Source: a virus
IMG/VR virus record: IMGVR_UViG_3300046736_000176
Span: 1-47,993 of that record
Reading direction: 5' to 3' (one strand)
Length of the DNA: 47,993 nucleotides
Shown here: positions 36,941 to 45,321 of the stretch, one piece after another
Layout: every line of letters starts with the position of its first letter
How positions within the stretch are numbered: the stretch's first letter is position 1
Notes under the pieces: generated by a model
Databases searched by the model: none
The model's input: only the letters and a program-made list of their open reading frames with translations
Told to the model about the DNA's origin: nothing
Program-made: the position numbers and the translations under genes

Positions 36941-37813
36941 TTAGGCGGACTTCGGGGGATGGATCGCGTGAACGGTGGAACCGGCGCCGTTCGCCATCAT
37001 CTCGGCTTTCGCCATGCCTTCCTTCATGATGTACTTGGACTGTTCCGTGATGTTCCAGTTGTCCTTTGTCCAGGGATTGATGGTTCCGCCCGAAGTGTTC
37101 GAACCGGTAGCCGCAGTCCCGGACGCCTGGTTGAAGAACCAGGGCGCCATATCGCGAAGGGAACGGGTGGCCCATTCTTTGGGCGTCAAGGGATCAACCC
37201 CGTTTTCTCCAAACACCTGAGTCCCGTTCCTCATCATGATCGGTAATTTTTTATCGCTCAGCACCCACCCCTCTCGAATTGAGCGATCCAGGATATCCGG
37301 GATCGCGCCGGGAACGGCACCGGCGGCCAGGGCCGCATCGGTAATTGCCCTGGAGATGATGATCTGTTCGTTTTCCTTGATGGCTCCATCCCGTTCCGCG
37401 ATGGTTCGATTGAGCGCTTCGGAAAGAGCCCGTATCTGGCCTTCGCTGGCGGACTTCATTTCCGAGGTTCTCATCTCGACCGCCTTCTCGAAGTCGGTCT
37501 GGGCGATCAGATCCTTGTCCTTGACCCGCTGGCGAAGCTTGCCGAGTTCCTCATATTCCTGGCGGAGCTTGTCGGCGTCTTCGTTGATCGTCCGGTAGAC
37601 GGTCATCTGCCGCTCAAGTTCAGCCTTTTCCTTATTCAGGTTCGTGTTGTTGGTCCTGAATTCCTGGAAGGTTTCCTTGGGCACGACATCGTTGACCATG
37701 AGACGGAAACTCTTTCCGTCATCCTGTTCAGCGTAATAGTCTCTAAGGGATTCCGGGATCTTGTCCAGTTCTTCGGTGACGTAGGGAAGGGGACGCGGAT
37801 TATCTACAGCCAT
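36941..37813 (-). CDS. Capsid scaffolding protein
   Basis: A 290-residue protein starting at ATG 37813 (GGAGG nine bases upstream). Residues about 60-190 are a long charged coiled coil (EFRTNNTNLNKEKAELERQM, DADKLRQEYEELGKLRQRVK). Then VPGAIPDILDRSIREGWVLS and EWATRSLRDMAPWFFNQASG lead to a Gly/Ser/Thr-rich tail. This is the usual layout of internal head scaffolds placed immediately before the coat gene. A longer in-frame start at 37954 would begin inside GC-rich leader sequence without ribosome site. Probably removed from the head before DNA packaging. Confidence 0.85.
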   Translation of the reverse strand: MAVDNPRPLPYVTEELDKIPESLRDYYAEQDDGKSFRLMVNDVVPKETFQEFRTNNTNLNKEKAELERQMTVYRTINEDADKLRQEYEELGKLRQRVKDKDLIAQTDFEKAVEMRTSEMKSASEGQIRALSEALNRTIAERDGAIKENEQIIISRAITDAALAAGAVPGAIPDILDRSIREGWVLSDKKLPIMMRNGTQVFGENGVDPLTPKEWATRSLRDMAPWFFNQASGTAATGSNTSGGTINPWTKDNWNITEQSKYIMKEGMAKAEMMANGAGSTVHAIHPPKSA

Positions 37814-37964
37814 GGGAAACGACCTCCGGTCGTCGCCAGCCACCCGGCTCATGCTAGGCTCTGCTTCGCGGCGCGGATGCTGGACTCTTGGGGGTGGGGT
37901 ATCGGCCCGTGGGCCGCTGGTTCCAGCGCCGTTCTTCGGCCGGACCTCTGTCAAGGCGCGGGCA

Positions 37965-38026
37965 CAAAAAAAGCCCCGTCGCCCGATGCCGGTGAGCCAA
38001 GGGCTCTGTCCGGATGGGCTGGGGCT
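37965..38026 (-). terminator. Long rho-independent terminator before the scaffold gene
   Basis: Minus strand AGCCCC...GGGGCT outer stem, inner GCCC/GGGC and CCGG/CCGG pairs and a perfect GAGCC-CTT-GGCTC core, followed by seven T. It ends the unit coming from the deacetylase. The rest of the 274-base gap (37814-38087) holds no gene. Confidence 0.85.
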
Positions 38027-38087
38027 GGAACGGCGGTGCTAGGTTTCCGTTCGACGATCTGTTTTGAACGGAGCTATACGGGGTGTT

Positions 38088-39188
38088 CTATACCGTCATA
38101 TTGCTTTCGGTGCAAGGACTTTCCCTCAAGGCGATCTCATTTGAGCGGAATTGACACGGAAGATCTGACTTTCGCGGTTCTGCGCCATCTCTTTTACCCA
38201 TGGCCTGCTCGAAGACACGCGGAGGGGGATCGAACGCGTGGCGGAACTCCGTCAACGTCACACCGGTGAACAGGGTGCTTGCGCGCTCGAACAGCGCTTC
38301 CAGGTCGCCGTAGAGCCTCTCGATAGATTCCGAATCTGGGAAGGTCGGACTACCGGCCGGTAAGAACTCGGACGAATGAAGCATAAACTCGACATGGGAC
38401 GCTCCAGCCGCCGCCGCTTCCTCCACCTGGGAAATCATGGCGGCACGGTTGCAGCCGTTGGGTCTCAGCCACTGGTTTCTCAGTATCCGGCTGATCACGG
38501 TGCGCGCCATCCCGGAGCGGGACAGGATGGCTCGGACCAGCGGCCGGAATGAGATAGGACAGCGCTTCGAAATCGTCATGGGCACTTCCAGCAAGGAGGA
38601 ACTGCCAGGACGGCTGATGTCTTCCGGATCGATGAAATAGGGTTCTGTCGGGAAGTCCCGATAGTCGCTGCCGCCAGAAGAGACCGGGTCTCCCAGCGTC
38701 CTGCGCCAATCCACATACGGGGTGACGGAACAGTCCGTCAGGTAGCCATATTCCATGAGCGTGCGGGCATACTGCGCGTTCATGGCCCAGCGCCCAGAGC
38801 GATGGCTGGTGATTTGGGTTCCGAAGACATCGGCCAGCAGCTTGGTCATGAAATCGACCTTGGCCCGCAGCGCCTTTGCCGGATATTCGATCAGGAATGG
38901 TTTGTGCTGGTTGTCATCGCCCGTCAGCCTCTCTATGGGCGGGGAGTTCCAGGCATGCAGGTGCATGCCGATCTCTCCCTTGCCGCGGGCCTGAACGTCT
39001 CTCCCGAATTCGACGAAAGCCGGGGAGATCGCCATCTCATAGTTGACGAGATAGGTCGGCCTCAGGGAGAAGCGCTCACAAAGTCGCTGGAACCGGGGAA
39101 GGTAGAGGGCATTCCGCGTCGTGATTTCCCTGGGGCCGCTCCAGAGGTCGTCCCCTTCGGTGTCAATGGTGACGATGAAGCTCCCCAT
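38088..39188 (-). CDS. NodB-like polysaccharide deacetylase
   Basis: A 366-residue protein with polysaccharide deacetylase motifs: FIVTIDTEGDD at the N-terminus (catalytic base / metal Asp), GKGEIGMHLHAWNSPP (the H-x-H metal site), TSHRSGRWAMN (Arg motif) and a C-terminal EFMLHSSEFLP. In such enzymes a metal-bound water removes N- or O-acetyl groups from sugars. It has no signal peptide, so it would act in the cytoplasm, perhaps on lipid-linked sugar precursors or on a virion component. AGGGGA precedes the ATG. It lies between the head morphogenesis and scaffold genes, an unusual place for an enzyme of this kind, and ends at a strong terminator. Confidence 0.8.
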   Translation of the reverse strand: MGSFIVTIDTEGDDLWSGPREITTRNALYLPRFQRLCERFSLRPTYLVNYEMAISPAFVEFGRDVQARGKGEIGMHLHAWNSPPIERLTGDDNQHKPFLIEYPAKALRAKVDFMTKLLADVFGTQITSHRSGRWAMNAQYARTLMEYGYLTDCSVTPYVDWRRTLGDPVSSGGSDYRDFPTEPYFIDPEDISRPGSSSLLEVPMTISKRCPISFRPLVRAILSRSGMARTVISRILRNQWLRPNGCNRAAMISQVEEAAAAGASHVEFMLHSSEFLPAGSPTFPDSESIERLYGDLEALFERASTLFTGVTLTEFRHAFDPPPRVFEQAMGKRDGAEPRKSDLPCQFRSNEIALRESPCTESNMTV

Positions 39189-39227
39189 CGAATTTCCCCT
39201 GGGCCAACAAAGTGTTCGACCATAGGC

Positions 39228-39569
39228 TCATTCCCCGTCCCGAGCCAGGTCTGAGATGTGATAGTGCAGCAAGCCGAGGTATTCCATGTTAGTCCCCCCA
39301 GCGCAGTAATGGTAGATTTTCTGCCTATCCCCGGCATCCTCGGACACACAGATATACATCACGGTCGGGTTTCTCTTTCCTTCCCTGATATCCCTGAGAA
39401 GTTTTTCCGCCGCTTCTTTTGGAGACCACAGGGTCGAATTGCCGGTGCGGATGGCCCTGACCTCGTTAAGGTTGACGACCGTCTGCTCTGTCAAATCCTG
39501 GCGTCCTTCCGCCGGCTGTTGTTGGGAAAGCGGGCTGGTCGCATAGCCGCTCATGTGGTCGTCACTCAT
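39228..39569 (-). CDS. Hypothetical protein of the head region
   Basis: A 113-residue protein. Residues 1-45 are probably disordered; residues about 50-113 look ordered (WSPKEAAEKLLRDIREGKRN, TVMYICVSEDAGDRQKIYHY, YLGLLHYHISDLARDG). The second part resembles small phage and prophage proteins that present a strand-helix unit and end with 'LGLLxxxxxDL'. Ribosome site GGAG nine bases upstream of ATG 39569. Function unknown. Confidence 0.68.
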   Translation of the reverse strand: MSDDHMSGYATSPLSQQQPAEGRQDLTEQTVVNLNEVRAIRTGNSTLWSPKEAAEKLLRDIREGKRNPTVMYICVSEDAGDRQKIYHYCAGGTNMEYLGLLHYHISDLARDGE

Positions 39570-39627
39570 GAAGAAAACTCCGGTGGCAGAAACGATAGGA
39601 ACGAAAACGATCCTTTTGCTTCAGGAA

Positions 39628-39882
39628 TCACTCTTTACCCTCGAGCACGTCGAGGCAGTACTGGACAATCTCGGATTCCAGGTCATCCATCATGGCAAGA
39701 TCATTCTCAGAGGGTTCCTCTCCGGGATCGAGCATAGTGAGGATGTTGCTGAGCAGGGATTGGGCACCGGCGTAGAACGCTCTCTTACTCCCGATCACTT
39801 GACTTTCGTGGGCGTCGGACGGAATGACGCGTTCCCGGTATTCATTCCACCCCTCGGCTATCAGCATCGCTTTTTTTCTCAT
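39628..39882 (-). CDS. Conserved small helical protein
   Basis: An 84-residue protein: EGWNEYRERVIPSDAHESQV, RAFYAGAQSLLSNILTMLDP, GEEPSENDLAMMDDLESEIV. The pattern W-x2-Y-x4-P-x2-A followed by RRAFYAGAQxLL and a C-terminal E/D-rich helix is found in many phages and prophages near head genes, usually of unknown function. AGGAAAGG lies just upstream of the start. Confidence 0.72.
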   Translation of the reverse strand: MRKKAMLIAEGWNEYRERVIPSDAHESQVIGSKRAFYAGAQSLLSNILTMLDPGEEPSENDLAMMDDLESEIVQYCLDVLEGKE

Positions 39883-39913
39883 GGCCTTTCCTGCCCAGGT
39901 TAAGGGATCAACC

Positions 39914-40906
39914 TTATAGGCCTAACTCCTTTCGAGCACCTGAATAGTCTGTGGGACCTTGGTCCCGTTCTCTCCTTCTCTGTTCTAACCATTTTTTGAG
40001 GTCAGGGCTATCCGCTGTCCGACCGTCGAAGTCATCCGGATCGATCCGACGCTGAAGACGCGGCGGGAAATCCTTGAAAGCGTGTAGCACTGGTATGATA
40101 TGCGACCTGCAATTGTAATGGAGAGGAGGAAGAATAAAAACCTTGCTATGGCCAATCGGAGTTCCGTCCAGGGTCCACAGCAGCCCGGACCTAGACCGAC
40201 AAATATCGGAAGTATTTATGTCAAGTACAGATAGATGTGCCAGGGCGCGAAACAATTCCGGATGGCGGATCGCCGTCTCGAAACGAACCCGGTTGGCGAC
40301 CGCGTGATGGGCGCTGCGGATCAGTCCCTCGGCGTTGCGCGGCGCTGCGGTGAACAGGCTTCCGGGACCGGTATCCCGAATGGCATTGACCAGGTCTCCT
40401 GTCCCAGGCTCCTTGCCGATCTGGGACAGGCGCATCGCGTCTTGCAGGGCGCGCGCTGTCCTGAACTGCATGTCGACGCTCTGGCGCTGCCACCAGTCCT
40501 CGATGGAAGCACCGGACACCAGCGTATCCCGGCGCGCGGCGGCAAGGGCGTCATCGTCCAGTTTGCGGGACAGCCCCTTGATCAGGAGCAGCAGGGCCAG
40601 CAACTCGGACAGGCTGTCCTGGGAAAGTTCGGCCACGTCGTCCAAATCGCCGGAGACCTGGGACTCGATCTCGTCGTAGGCTTCTGAGATCACCCGGTTG
40701 GCCTGATCTACCAGGATTTCCAGGCGAGCGCGTCGGTTGGCATCCCGGATCACAGCGGTCGGGTCGAGCTTGACCACCAGCATGGCAAGGTCGTCGCTTA
40801 GTTGCATCAGCCGGTCCATCACGATGCCGAAGCTGTTTTGAGCCAGAGCATCCAGGACGAGACCTAATTTTATAGCCTCGTCCCGGAGATCGGAATTGGC
40901 GGTCAT
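39914..40906 (-). CDS. Head morphogenesis protein, SPP1 gp7 / Mu F-like
   Basis: A 330-residue minor head protein. The N-terminal 180 residues are helical (LDALAQNSFGIVMDRLMQLS, ELLALLLLIKGLSRKLDDDA). The C-terminal part has the family signature: LSVLDINTSDICRSRSGLLW, the GTPIGH turn and PPLHYNCRSHIIPVLHAF, i.e. D-x2-T-x-x-C ... P-P-x-H-x-x-CRS. These proteins bind the portal and enter the procapsid in small numbers. Start and stop overlap neighbours (40906 shared with the methyltransferase gene). The C-terminal signature region is visibly AT-richer than the N-terminal part. Confidence 0.88.
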   Translation of the reverse strand: MTANSDLRDEAIKLGLVLDALAQNSFGIVMDRLMQLSDDLAMLVVKLDPTAVIRDANRRARLEILVDQANRVISEAYDEIESQVSGDLDDVAELSQDSLSELLALLLLIKGLSRKLDDDALAAARRDTLVSGASIEDWWQRQSVDMQFRTARALQDAMRLSQIGKEPGTGDLVNAIRDTGPGSLFTAAPRNAEGLIRSAHHAVANRVRFETAIRHPELFRALAHLSVLDINTSDICRSRSGLLWTLDGTPIGHSKVFILPPLHYNCRSHIIPVLHAFKDFPPRLQRRIDPDDFDGRTADSPDLKKWLEQRRRERDQGPTDYSGARKELGL

Positions 40907-41724
40907 CAGGCCGGCAGTGTTCTGGTCATCAGGAACACCATGGAATTTTCAGAATAGGGCTCGAGCGGCTCGCTCTTGAAGTCTGGGTTTTCTTCCATGA
41001 ACTCGTCGAACGCTTTCTTCTCCCCGAGGTTTCTTTCGTCCAGGCCGCCGCATTTCCAGTCATCGAACATGATGATGGAATGGGAGGCCAGCAGCGGGGC
41101 CACGAAAGTGAGCGCCTGCTTGGCAGAGATGTACAGATCGCTGTCGATCATGACGATTCCGACGTTGCCGATCCTGAATTGCCAGACCAGATCCTTGGTC
41201 AGGGTTTGGGAAAACCATCCCCGGATCAGGAACGTCCGTTTCCAATCCACCCCACGCCGGGTCATCAGTTGGCTGGCGAACTCTATCGGAGAGGCGAGCT
41301 GGCCGGGAGTCCACAGGTCGCCGTCCTGGCCGGAAGCTTCTTCCGGCAGTCCCTCGAAGCTGTCGAAGCCGAACAACCTGACGGCGCTCTCTCCGGTTTC
41401 CGTCAAGGCATCGTGCATGCAGGCCATCGAAGACCCGAAACAGACCCCGAACTCCAGGTAGTCCCCGATGTACTTGTCCGTGCCTGGAACGTCCGTCCTC
41501 AGTCTCCGCAGCACCTCGATCGCGTTGATCATGCATCTCGTCAGTTCCTTTTCCGGCACGAGGCCCTTGCGATCGACCAGGGCGCAGCGATGCATCCGGC
41601 GAAGGTAGCGGCGGCGGGATATCCGGCGCAGGGGTTCAAGCAGGTGGAGACGATCGAGCACCCGATAGACCTGCTCGGACGCTTTCGTTCCAAGGCTTCC
41701 GGAACCCTGGATTTGCTTGAACAT
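40906..41724 (-). CDS. TylF/MycF-like methyltransferase, copy 2
   Basis: A 272-residue class I SAM-dependent methyltransferase of the macrocin O-methyltransferase (TylF/MycF) type. SAM-binding motif I is GDYLEFGVCFGSSM; then LFGFDSFEGLPEE, FLIRGWFSQT, VGIVMIDSDLYISAKQALTF (the metal-binding Asp pair) and HSIIMFDDWKCGG. The ATG (41724) overlaps the previous stop as TGATG. It is a clear duplicate of the upstream gene. TylF enzymes methylate sugar hydroxyls, so a glycan or nucleotide-sugar substrate is expected. All expected motifs are intact. Confidence 0.85.
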   Translation of the reverse strand: MFKQIQGSGSLGTKASEQVYRVLDRLHLLEPLRRISRRRYLRRMHRCALVDRKGLVPEKELTRCMINAIEVLRRLRTDVPGTDKYIGDYLEFGVCFGSSMACMHDALTETGESAVRLFGFDSFEGLPEEASGQDGDLWTPGQLASPIEFASQLMTRRGVDWKRTFLIRGWFSQTLTKDLVWQFRIGNVGIVMIDSDLYISAKQALTFVAPLLASHSIIMFDDWKCGGLDERNLGEKKAFDEFMEENPDFKSEPLEPYSENSMVFLMTRTLPA

Positions 41725-42614
41725 CAGGAGGCATCCTTTCCCTGTCGATCTGCGGTTCCTGGAGACCCTATCCTTTTCATCAGGAACACGGCAGAACTGG
41801 GATAGAGGGATGGCAGTTGATCTGCCTCGAAGCGGCTTTTGTTTTCTTCCATGAACTCGAGGAACGCTTTCTTCTCCCCGAGGTTCTTGGCCGCCAGGTC
41901 CCCGGAGTTCCAGTCGTCGAAGACGATGACGGACCATTCCGCCAGGAGCGGCCCCGCGAAATCCAAGGCTTCCTTGGCCGCCGTGTAGATATCGCAGTCT
42001 ATCATCACGATGCCGACCTTGCGGATGTGGCATTCCCGAGCCATGGCCGGCGTGCAGGTATCTTTGAACCATCCCTCGATCAGGAACGTCTCTTTCCAGT
42101 CGATGCCGCGTTGGTTCAGCAGGTTTCTGGTGAACCTGACGTCGCTGTCGAATTGGCCTTCGCTGAAAAAGCCGAGGTCCTGGTGGTCCGCTTCCGGCGG
42201 CAGACCCTGGAAGCTATCGAACCCAAACTTCCTGGTCATCTCGGTTCCGGTTAGGATCAGGGCGTCGTGCATGCAAGCCATGCTGGATCCATGGCACACG
42301 CCGAATTCGAGATAATCTCCTATCCTGGGACCGAGTTTTTCCCTCAGGATCGTGATGGCTTCGACATAGGTTGCCGTGAGGTGCTGCTCCGGAACGAGGC
42401 CCCGGCCACGCAAGGCCTGCCGCTGTTTCCGGAACCGGTAGACGCGGCGGGATACGGCGCGAAGGGACCGGAACAGGCCCAGCGCATGGAGCGTCCGGTA
42501 CAGGGAGGTATTCAAATGCTGTGGCAGGGAAGAACTGGGAAGGCTTGCTGAAGCGCTGTGAGGGGGGCTGTGGGGGCTTCTGTCAGAGGTGTTGTGAGAG
42601 TCTTGGGTGATCAT
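41724..42614 (-). CDS. TylF/MycF-like methyltransferase, copy 1
   Basis: A 296-residue paralogue of the next gene. Residues 1-36 are Ser/Pro/His-rich and probably disordered. From residue about 95: GDYLEFGVCHGSSM (SAM site), FGFDSFQGLPPEADHQD, FLIEGWFKDT, VGIVMIDCDIYTAAKEALDF and WSVIVFDDWNSGD. The metal-site Asp residues are conserved. The pair lies between the portal-side regulator and the minor head protein, so both are carried inside the head operon. They may methylate host surface sugars or a virion glycan. Confidence 0.85.
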   Translation of the reverse strand: MITQDSHNTSDRSPHSPPHSASASLPSSSLPQHLNTSLYRTLHALGLFRSLRAVSRRVYRFRKQRQALRGRGLVPEQHLTATYVEAITILREKLGPRIGDYLEFGVCHGSSMACMHDALILTGTEMTRKFGFDSFQGLPPEADHQDLGFFSEGQFDSDVRFTRNLLNQRGIDWKETFLIEGWFKDTCTPAMARECHIRKVGIVMIDCDIYTAAKEALDFAGPLLAEWSVIVFDDWNSGDLAAKNLGEKKAFLEFMEENKSRFEADQLPSLYPSSAVFLMKRIGSPGTADRQGKDAS

Positions 42615-42720
42615 CAGTGGTTGTCTCCGGTTGTTGTTTTCTTTCCCGAACCGGATGAAACAGGATAAGTGCTGGCCTGTCCATCTTCACGCTGGCATGC
42701 AGGCCGGATTTTCCGGCGGC

Positions 42721-42963
42721 TTAGCCTTCCATCCGCCGGTTGACGATGTAGAGCCGGATGGCGAGGCCGAGATTGCCGTGGCTGCCGGACCGAATCCGGC
42801 TGACGAGCTGATTGGCGCTGATCCTGTCCCTGGACGCCACGGCCCTCAGTTCAGCCCACATCGCATCGGAGATGGCAATGCTGGTTGGTTTGCCGAGAAC
42901 GGAGAGGGAGCGCTTGCGCGCCCCCTTTTGTCTGACTTCGTCGTCAGAATACATCGCGGTCAA
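42721..42963 (-). CDS. Ribbon-helix-helix DNA-binding protein (RHH_4-like)
   Basis: An 80-residue protein with a strand followed by two helices: KPTSIAISDAMWAELRAVAS, then RDRISANQLVSRIRSGSHGN and LGLAIRLYIVNRR. This fits the RHH_4 family common in alphaproteobacteria (strand 'TSIAISDAMWAELR', 'LSxNxLVxxI', 'NLxxAIRLYIV'). It may repress or tune late transcription, although it lacks a neighbouring operator that I can recognise. The ATG overlaps the portal stop by four bases. A short GCCGGA/TCCGGC hairpin follows its stop. Confidence 0.8.
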   Translation of the reverse strand: MTAMYSDDEVRQKGARKRSLSVLGKPTSIAISDAMWAELRAVASRDRISANQLVSRIRSGSHGNLGLAIRLYIVNRRMEG

Positions 42964-44504
42964 CCCCGCTGGTTGTCTCTGCGGGGAGCCTTGACGCCGG
43001 TCTGGACGCCCCCCGGCTGTCTCATCATCGGTTTGTTGGCTCCAGGAGACGCATTCGGTTTTCCCGCCCCGCCGACGGTCTGGCCGGCCGCCGTCTGACC
43101 AGTGGCCGTCGCCGTTCCGGGCAGGCCGATAAGCATGGGCTTCTCCTTCTCCAGGGCATCGACCAGTTCCTCAAGGCTGCGGCCCGGCTGGACCAACTCG
43201 CCGCGCATCAGGTTCCAGGCATAGTCCTCCATGGTAAGCAGGCCCTCTCTCTTGGCCGTCACCAGTCCGAGGAGATCCTGGCTGGTCATGCCGCCCGCCT
43301 CGAAGTCCGTGTTGAGGGTGCATTGGAATTTCTCCGGATCCTCATCGACCAGGGTCGCCATGATCCGAAGGGCGTTGGTGTAGGCTTCAGAGCACGACAT
43401 GGCGATATCTGCCAGGGACGCCGTCTCCCCGCTGGAGCGCGTGTTGAGGGCTTCCGCCGTTTCCGTGGCCTTCTTCTTATCTTCCAGCATTTGGGCGCCG
43501 AGTTTGCCCATGTGCCGGTCCGTGCGGTCGAGGGCGCGCTCCAGTGCCCCCAGCCCGTCGCCGTGGAACTCCAGGTATTCGGCGCTGGCTCCAGCCGGGA
43601 GAAGCCAGATGATGCTTTCCGAGATGACGAACTTGTGTTGGTCGTCTGCATCGACACCCTGGATCCAAGGCACCGGAAAGGCCGTTTTATGAAGGCCCGC
43701 GTTGACATCTACACTGAAGCGCCAATGGGCGACATTGGCCTCCGCCATGGCGAGCATCGGCGGCTGCTCCGGTTCCGGCCGCTGGTTGCGCGGCCCCATG
43801 AAGATGAACGGGATGTACCTGATCGGTTTGCCGCCGATCCTGAGCGGTGGTCGCACGGCGCCGCCCATCTGGACGAACATGCCGGCGCCGTTGTTGCCAA
43901 AGAAGCGAACGGAGTAGTAGCCCTCCGAGTCGAGTTCGAGAACCCGGAAGCGCGGTTTGAAGATGGAGCCGAAGCCATCCGGGGCCGGATAGTCGACCGA
44001 CTCCTCCAGGATGACCTGATCGAGGACACGGCTGCCGTTGACCAAGCGGAAGCGCCAGTTGCGGATCGACTCGGCGGAATACCCGGCGATGAACGGGATC
44101 GGCGTCCGGGTGCGGTCTCCGGCGTCTTCCTCGACATCGATCAACATGCCGTAGCGCCCCTTCGTCAGAACGTCGAAGGTGGCGTTCTTGGTGAAGGTGT
44201 GGATGGAGTCGCCGGTATTGGTGATGTTCTCCTCCCTCGCCTGCAAGCGTCCGGCCAGAGTCACGATCGGGACCTTTCTGTAGATCTGACCGATGAAAGC
44301 GGTGGCCGTCTTGGCGAGAGCGCCATACCAGCTCCCGCGGTTCAGGTAATCCCGGTACTCGATCTCGTTCTTGTGGCCGGTCAGTTTCGGCACATAACTC
44401 TCACCGGCGCGAATCATGGCCCGTCGGCCGCCGAGGCAATCCGTGATCATCTGCCACTCGATCTGTCTTTCGATGTAAGACGGATGCAAATCCGTTATAG
44501 GCAT
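42960..44504 (-). CDS. Portal protein, DUF4055-like
   Basis: A 514-residue protein starting at ATG 44504 (AGGA seven bases upstream). The first part is PITDLHPSYIERQIEWQMIT, then MIRAGESYVPKLTGHKNEIE, the opening of the phage DUF4055 family that serves as portal. The middle has RGSWYGALAKTATAFIGQIY and YRKVPIVTLAGRL; then LTKGRYGMLIDVEEDAGDRT and FRVLELDSEGYYSVRFFGNN. The helical EYLEFHGDGLGALERALDRT and KKKATETAEALNTRSSGETA follow, and a Gly/Gln-rich tail closes it. A portal is the dodecameric DNA gate where the terminase docks. An in-frame ATG at 44645 would read through a terminator and was rejected. Confidence 0.85.
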   Translation of the reverse strand: MPITDLHPSYIERQIEWQMITDCLGGRRAMIRAGESYVPKLTGHKNEIEYRDYLNRGSWYGALAKTATAFIGQIYRKVPIVTLAGRLQAREENITNTGDSIHTFTKNATFDVLTKGRYGMLIDVEEDAGDRTRTPIPFIAGYSAESIRNWRFRLVNGSRVLDQVILEESVDYPAPDGFGSIFKPRFRVLELDSEGYYSVRFFGNNGAGMFVQMGGAVRPPLRIGGKPIRYIPFIFMGPRNQRPEPEQPPMLAMAEANVAHWRFSVDVNAGLHKTAFPVPWIQGVDADDQHKFVISESIIWLLPAGASAEYLEFHGDGLGALERALDRTDRHMGKLGAQMLEDKKKATETAEALNTRSSGETASLADIAMSCSEAYTNALRIMATLVDEDPEKFQCTLNTDFEAGGMTSQDLLGLVTAKREGLLTMEDYAWNLMRGELVQPGRSLEELVDALEKEKPMLIGLPGTATATGQTAAGQTVGGAGKPNASPGANKPMMRQPGGVQTGVKAPRRDNQRG

Positions 44505-44541
44505 GGTTCTTCCTGCTGCGCCCGAGCAAATCAGGCACATC

Positions 44542-44570
44542 AAAAGGCCCCGCGGGATAACCGAGGGGCC
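44542..44570 (-). terminator. Rho-independent terminator before the portal gene
   Basis: Minus strand GGCCCC-T-CGG-TTATC-CCG-C-GGGGCC followed by TTTT. It separates the terminase block from the head block. Confidence 0.82.
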
Positions 44571-44610
44571 GGTGGGGTGGTGGGGCGGTGGCGTCAAACG
44601 GGGTCGGGAA

Positions 44611-44814
44611 TCACAGGCGGGTTTGGATCGCGAGAAGGACGGCATCCTTCAGCCGGCCGTCGAACTCTTTCCAGGCAGCCGTTCGTACCTGCCGGGAAAC
44701 CGTGAGCTTGTAGGAGGGCGCGCTGAACACGTAGTAGCCGCCCTCGAAGGCGTAGGTGATGGGAACCTTGTACTCGCGGCCCTGGACCACGACGGTTCTG
44801 TTGAGCATGGCCAT
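44611..44814 (-). CDS. Small beta-rich hypothetical protein
   Basis: A 67-residue protein: LNRTVVVQGREYKVPITYAF, GGYYVFSAPSYKLTVSRQVR, then WKEFDGRLKDAVLLAIQTRL. Two or three strands followed by a helix. It starts three bases after the preceding stop, so it is co-translated with the terminase-like gene. Not recognised. An internal start two codons later is equally possible. Confidence 0.6.
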   Translation of the reverse strand: MAMLNRTVVVQGREYKVPITYAFEGGYYVFSAPSYKLTVSRQVRTAAWKEFDGRLKDAVLLAIQTRL

Positions 44815-44817
44815 GGG

Positions 44818-45321
44818 TCAGGCTAGGGACCGGGTGATGGCAGAATAGTCGATCTCCCTGGGAGCAACGCCGTCGTCAAACTGTGGCGTTGGCACGGAGT
44901 CCGGATTAAGCGGGCTGCCGACCGTGACAAGGGTCATCCTGGTCCGGAAGCGAGGCTTGAGCCGAGTGGTCAGGAAACGCAGGAACCGAGGCTCTATCCA
45001 CGACATGGGATCGTCTATGATGACGAAAGGCCAGGTCTCTACCATCCCTGCGGCTTCCTGGAGATCCTTGACCACATGAATGGACAGACTGGCGTTTGAG
45101 GCCAGCCGGTAGGTGATCGGGCCATGGAAGATACGGGTTCTCTCGTGAGCGGGCAGGACGGCGTTGGCCCGGACCAGGTAATCGTCACGCTGCTTTTCCG
45201 TGGGGCAGAAGACGGCTCCAGACCCGTGCGTGCCACCGCAGGTAACCGCCTCGTTGAGCCACATGCGCAACGCACAATCGATGGTCGACACCGTGATCAG
45301 GCTTTTCCTTGAGGCAATCAT
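44818..45321 (-). CDS. Degenerate terminase-ATPase-like protein
   Basis: A 167-residue protein. Its order of motifs is that of the middle of a terminase motor domain: GAVFCPTEKQRDDYLVRANA, YRLASNASLSIHVVKDLQEA, then a Walker-B-like PFVIIDDPMSW and a following TLVTVGSPLNPDS resembling the coupling motif of terminase ATPases. The Walker A loop is absent: the N-terminus has only RKSLITVSTID. It is therefore either a relic or a non-hydrolysing partner. Its ATG overlaps the previous stop (45318-45321) and its C-terminus (REIDYSAITRSL) resembles that of the upstream gene. The function is not established; the motor-domain link is my inference. Confidence 0.55.
   Translation of the reverse strand: MIASRKSLITVSTIDCALRMWLNEAVTCGGTHGSGAVFCPTEKQRDDYLVRANAVLPAHERTRIFHGPITYRLASNASLSIHVVKDLQEAAGMVETWPFVIIDDPMSWIEPRFLRFLTTRLKPRFRTRMTLVTVGSPLNPDSVPTPQFDDGVAPREIDYSAITRSLA

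Noticed and set aside
37949-37954. Perfect minus-strand TTGACA upstream of the scaffold gene
   Set aside because: No -10 element lies 15-19 bases downstream, so it was not called a promoter.
44505-44645. N-terminal extension of the portal frame to 44645
   Set aside because: It would be translated through a rho-independent terminator and is Pro/Arg-rich; ATG 44504 has a good ribosome site.
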